Part shown: positions 23,620-24,082 of the stretch, piece by piece
How the letters are laid out: each line of letters starts with the position of its first letter
Position numbering within the stretch: position 1 is the first letter of the stretch
Source of the DNA: JAUUZT01 sp964654015
GTDB taxonomy: Bacteria > Chloroflexota > Dehalococcoidia > GIF9 > AB-539-J10
DNA: 24,082 bases
Reading direction: 5' to 3'
Assembly: GCA_964654015.1 (NCBI GenBank)
Contig: CAZZHQ010000028.1
Span: 1-24,082, forward strand
Notes under the pieces: model-generated
What the model saw: only the letters and a program-made list of their open reading frames with translations
Databases searched by the model: none
Told to the model about the DNA's origin: nothing
Program-made: the position numbers and the translations under genes

Positions 23620-24082
23620 ATGGCGAAGTATAAAGTGCTGGTTCTGAATTATGCCAAGGTGGATATGGAGATGGAGCGGAAGATGCTGGAGGAAGTAGAT
23701 GCTGAGATTGTTATGGCGAACGTCACTGATGAAGAAAGCGCCCTACCGCTAGCTGCTGACGCTGATGCGCTGGTGACCTCCTCTGTCCCGATTACTGACA
23801 GGATTCTGGACGTGGCTAAAAAATGTAAAGTTGCTGTTCGTACGGGAATAGGATTTGAGGCTCTTGACCTGCTTGCATTGACACGTCATGGGGTATATGC
23901 GGCGCACGTGCGCGGGTTTTGTGAGCAGGAAGTGGCCGACCATGCCATGGCGCTGGCACTTGCGTTGATGCGAAAACTTAACGTCAGCCAGAAAATAAAG
24001 AATGGACAATGGAAGGAAAAGACATGGACGTGGGTCGAAAATCATCCTGTCTTTCGCCTTTCGGGGCAGACTTTTGGATTGG
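23620..24082 (+). CDS. D-2-hydroxyacid dehydrogenase (phosphoglycerate dehydrogenase-like), 5' part
   Basis: The first 154 codons of a protein running off the window end. It starts at ATG 23620 with GGAGGAG just upstream. Family features of the substrate-binding domain are VRTGIGFEALDL (73-84), matching the VRxGxGxDxxDL segment, then CEQEVADHAMALALALMRKL (101-120), the helix linking to the NAD domain, and RLSGQTFGL at the break. The NAD-binding GxGxxG and the catalytic His/Glu/Arg lie beyond the window. The family reduces or oxidises 2-hydroxy/2-oxo acids with NAD. Lying downstream of a hydroxy-acid lyase, it may belong to a sugar-acid pathway, but it has its own promoter candidate. Biosynthetic SerA is less likely from context, though not excluded. 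Confidence 0.88.
   Translation, partial: MAKYKVLVLNYAKVDMEMERKMLEEVDAEIVMANVTDEESALPLAADADALVTSSVPITDRILDVAKKCKVAVRTGIGFEALDLLALTRHGVYAAHVRGFCEQEVADHAMALALALMRKLNVSQKIKNGQWKEKTWTWVENHPVFRLSGQTFGL

Noticed and set aside
1..24082. CRISPR array, insertion sequence or phage genes
   Set aside because: No regularly spaced repeats, transposase, integrase or phage protein was found; the tandem similarity is explained by MFS gene duplication.

Overview
The window carries metabolic and transport genes of a bacterium at a visually moderate GC content, with strong GGAGG-type ribosome binding sites. A tungsten/molybdenum aldehyde:ferredoxin oxidoreductase, a multi-cluster ferredoxin and an iron-sulfur flavoprotein suggest an anaerobe. 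The mix of OFA-type MFS carriers, URO-D-like proteins and M20 hydrolases would suit Chloroflexota (Dehalococcoidia-like) or Bacillota. That placement is inference: no rRNA or marker gene is present.

Layout. (1) 1-319 has no protein gene but holds a tRNA 3'-half-like remnant. (2) 320-1981 (minus) is dhaK-dhaL, a dihydroxyacetone-type kinase pair without a visible PTS subunit. (3) 2430-10626 (minus) is a co-directional seven-gene cluster, read in transcription order: MFS carrier, iron-sulfur flavoprotein, Zn-finger/4x[4Fe-4S] ferredoxin, aldehyde:ferredoxin oxidoreductase, M29/NicX-like metalloenzyme, M20 hydrolase, second MFS carrier. It looks like an uptake, hydrolysis and oxidation pathway for an unidentified organic acid or amide. 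(4) 10948-13446 (plus) holds a 55-aa two-helix membrane protein, an MFS carrier and a divergent HpcH/HpaI-family protein, closed by a strong hairpin. (5) 13536-21500 (minus) holds a URO-D-like protein, an M20D amidohydrolase, an MFS carrier, a probably damaged 4-oxalocrotonate tautomerase and three tandem paralogous MFS carriers, all three starting with TTG. (6) 22003-24082 (plus) holds a UxaA/GarD/SuyB-type dehydratase large subunit and the first 154 codons of a D-2-hydroxyacid dehydrogenase.

Seven MFS carriers in 24 kb, interleaved with hydrolases, lyases and dehydrogenases, mark this as a carboxylate/sugar-acid catabolic region. The points most worth a second look are the AOR-centred cluster, the tandem MFS expansion with conserved TTG starts and leaders, the dehydratase gene whose conserved N-terminus implies an ATA initiation codon overlapping the stop of a six-codon leader ORF, and the aldolase-family protein lacking its usual catalytic residues.
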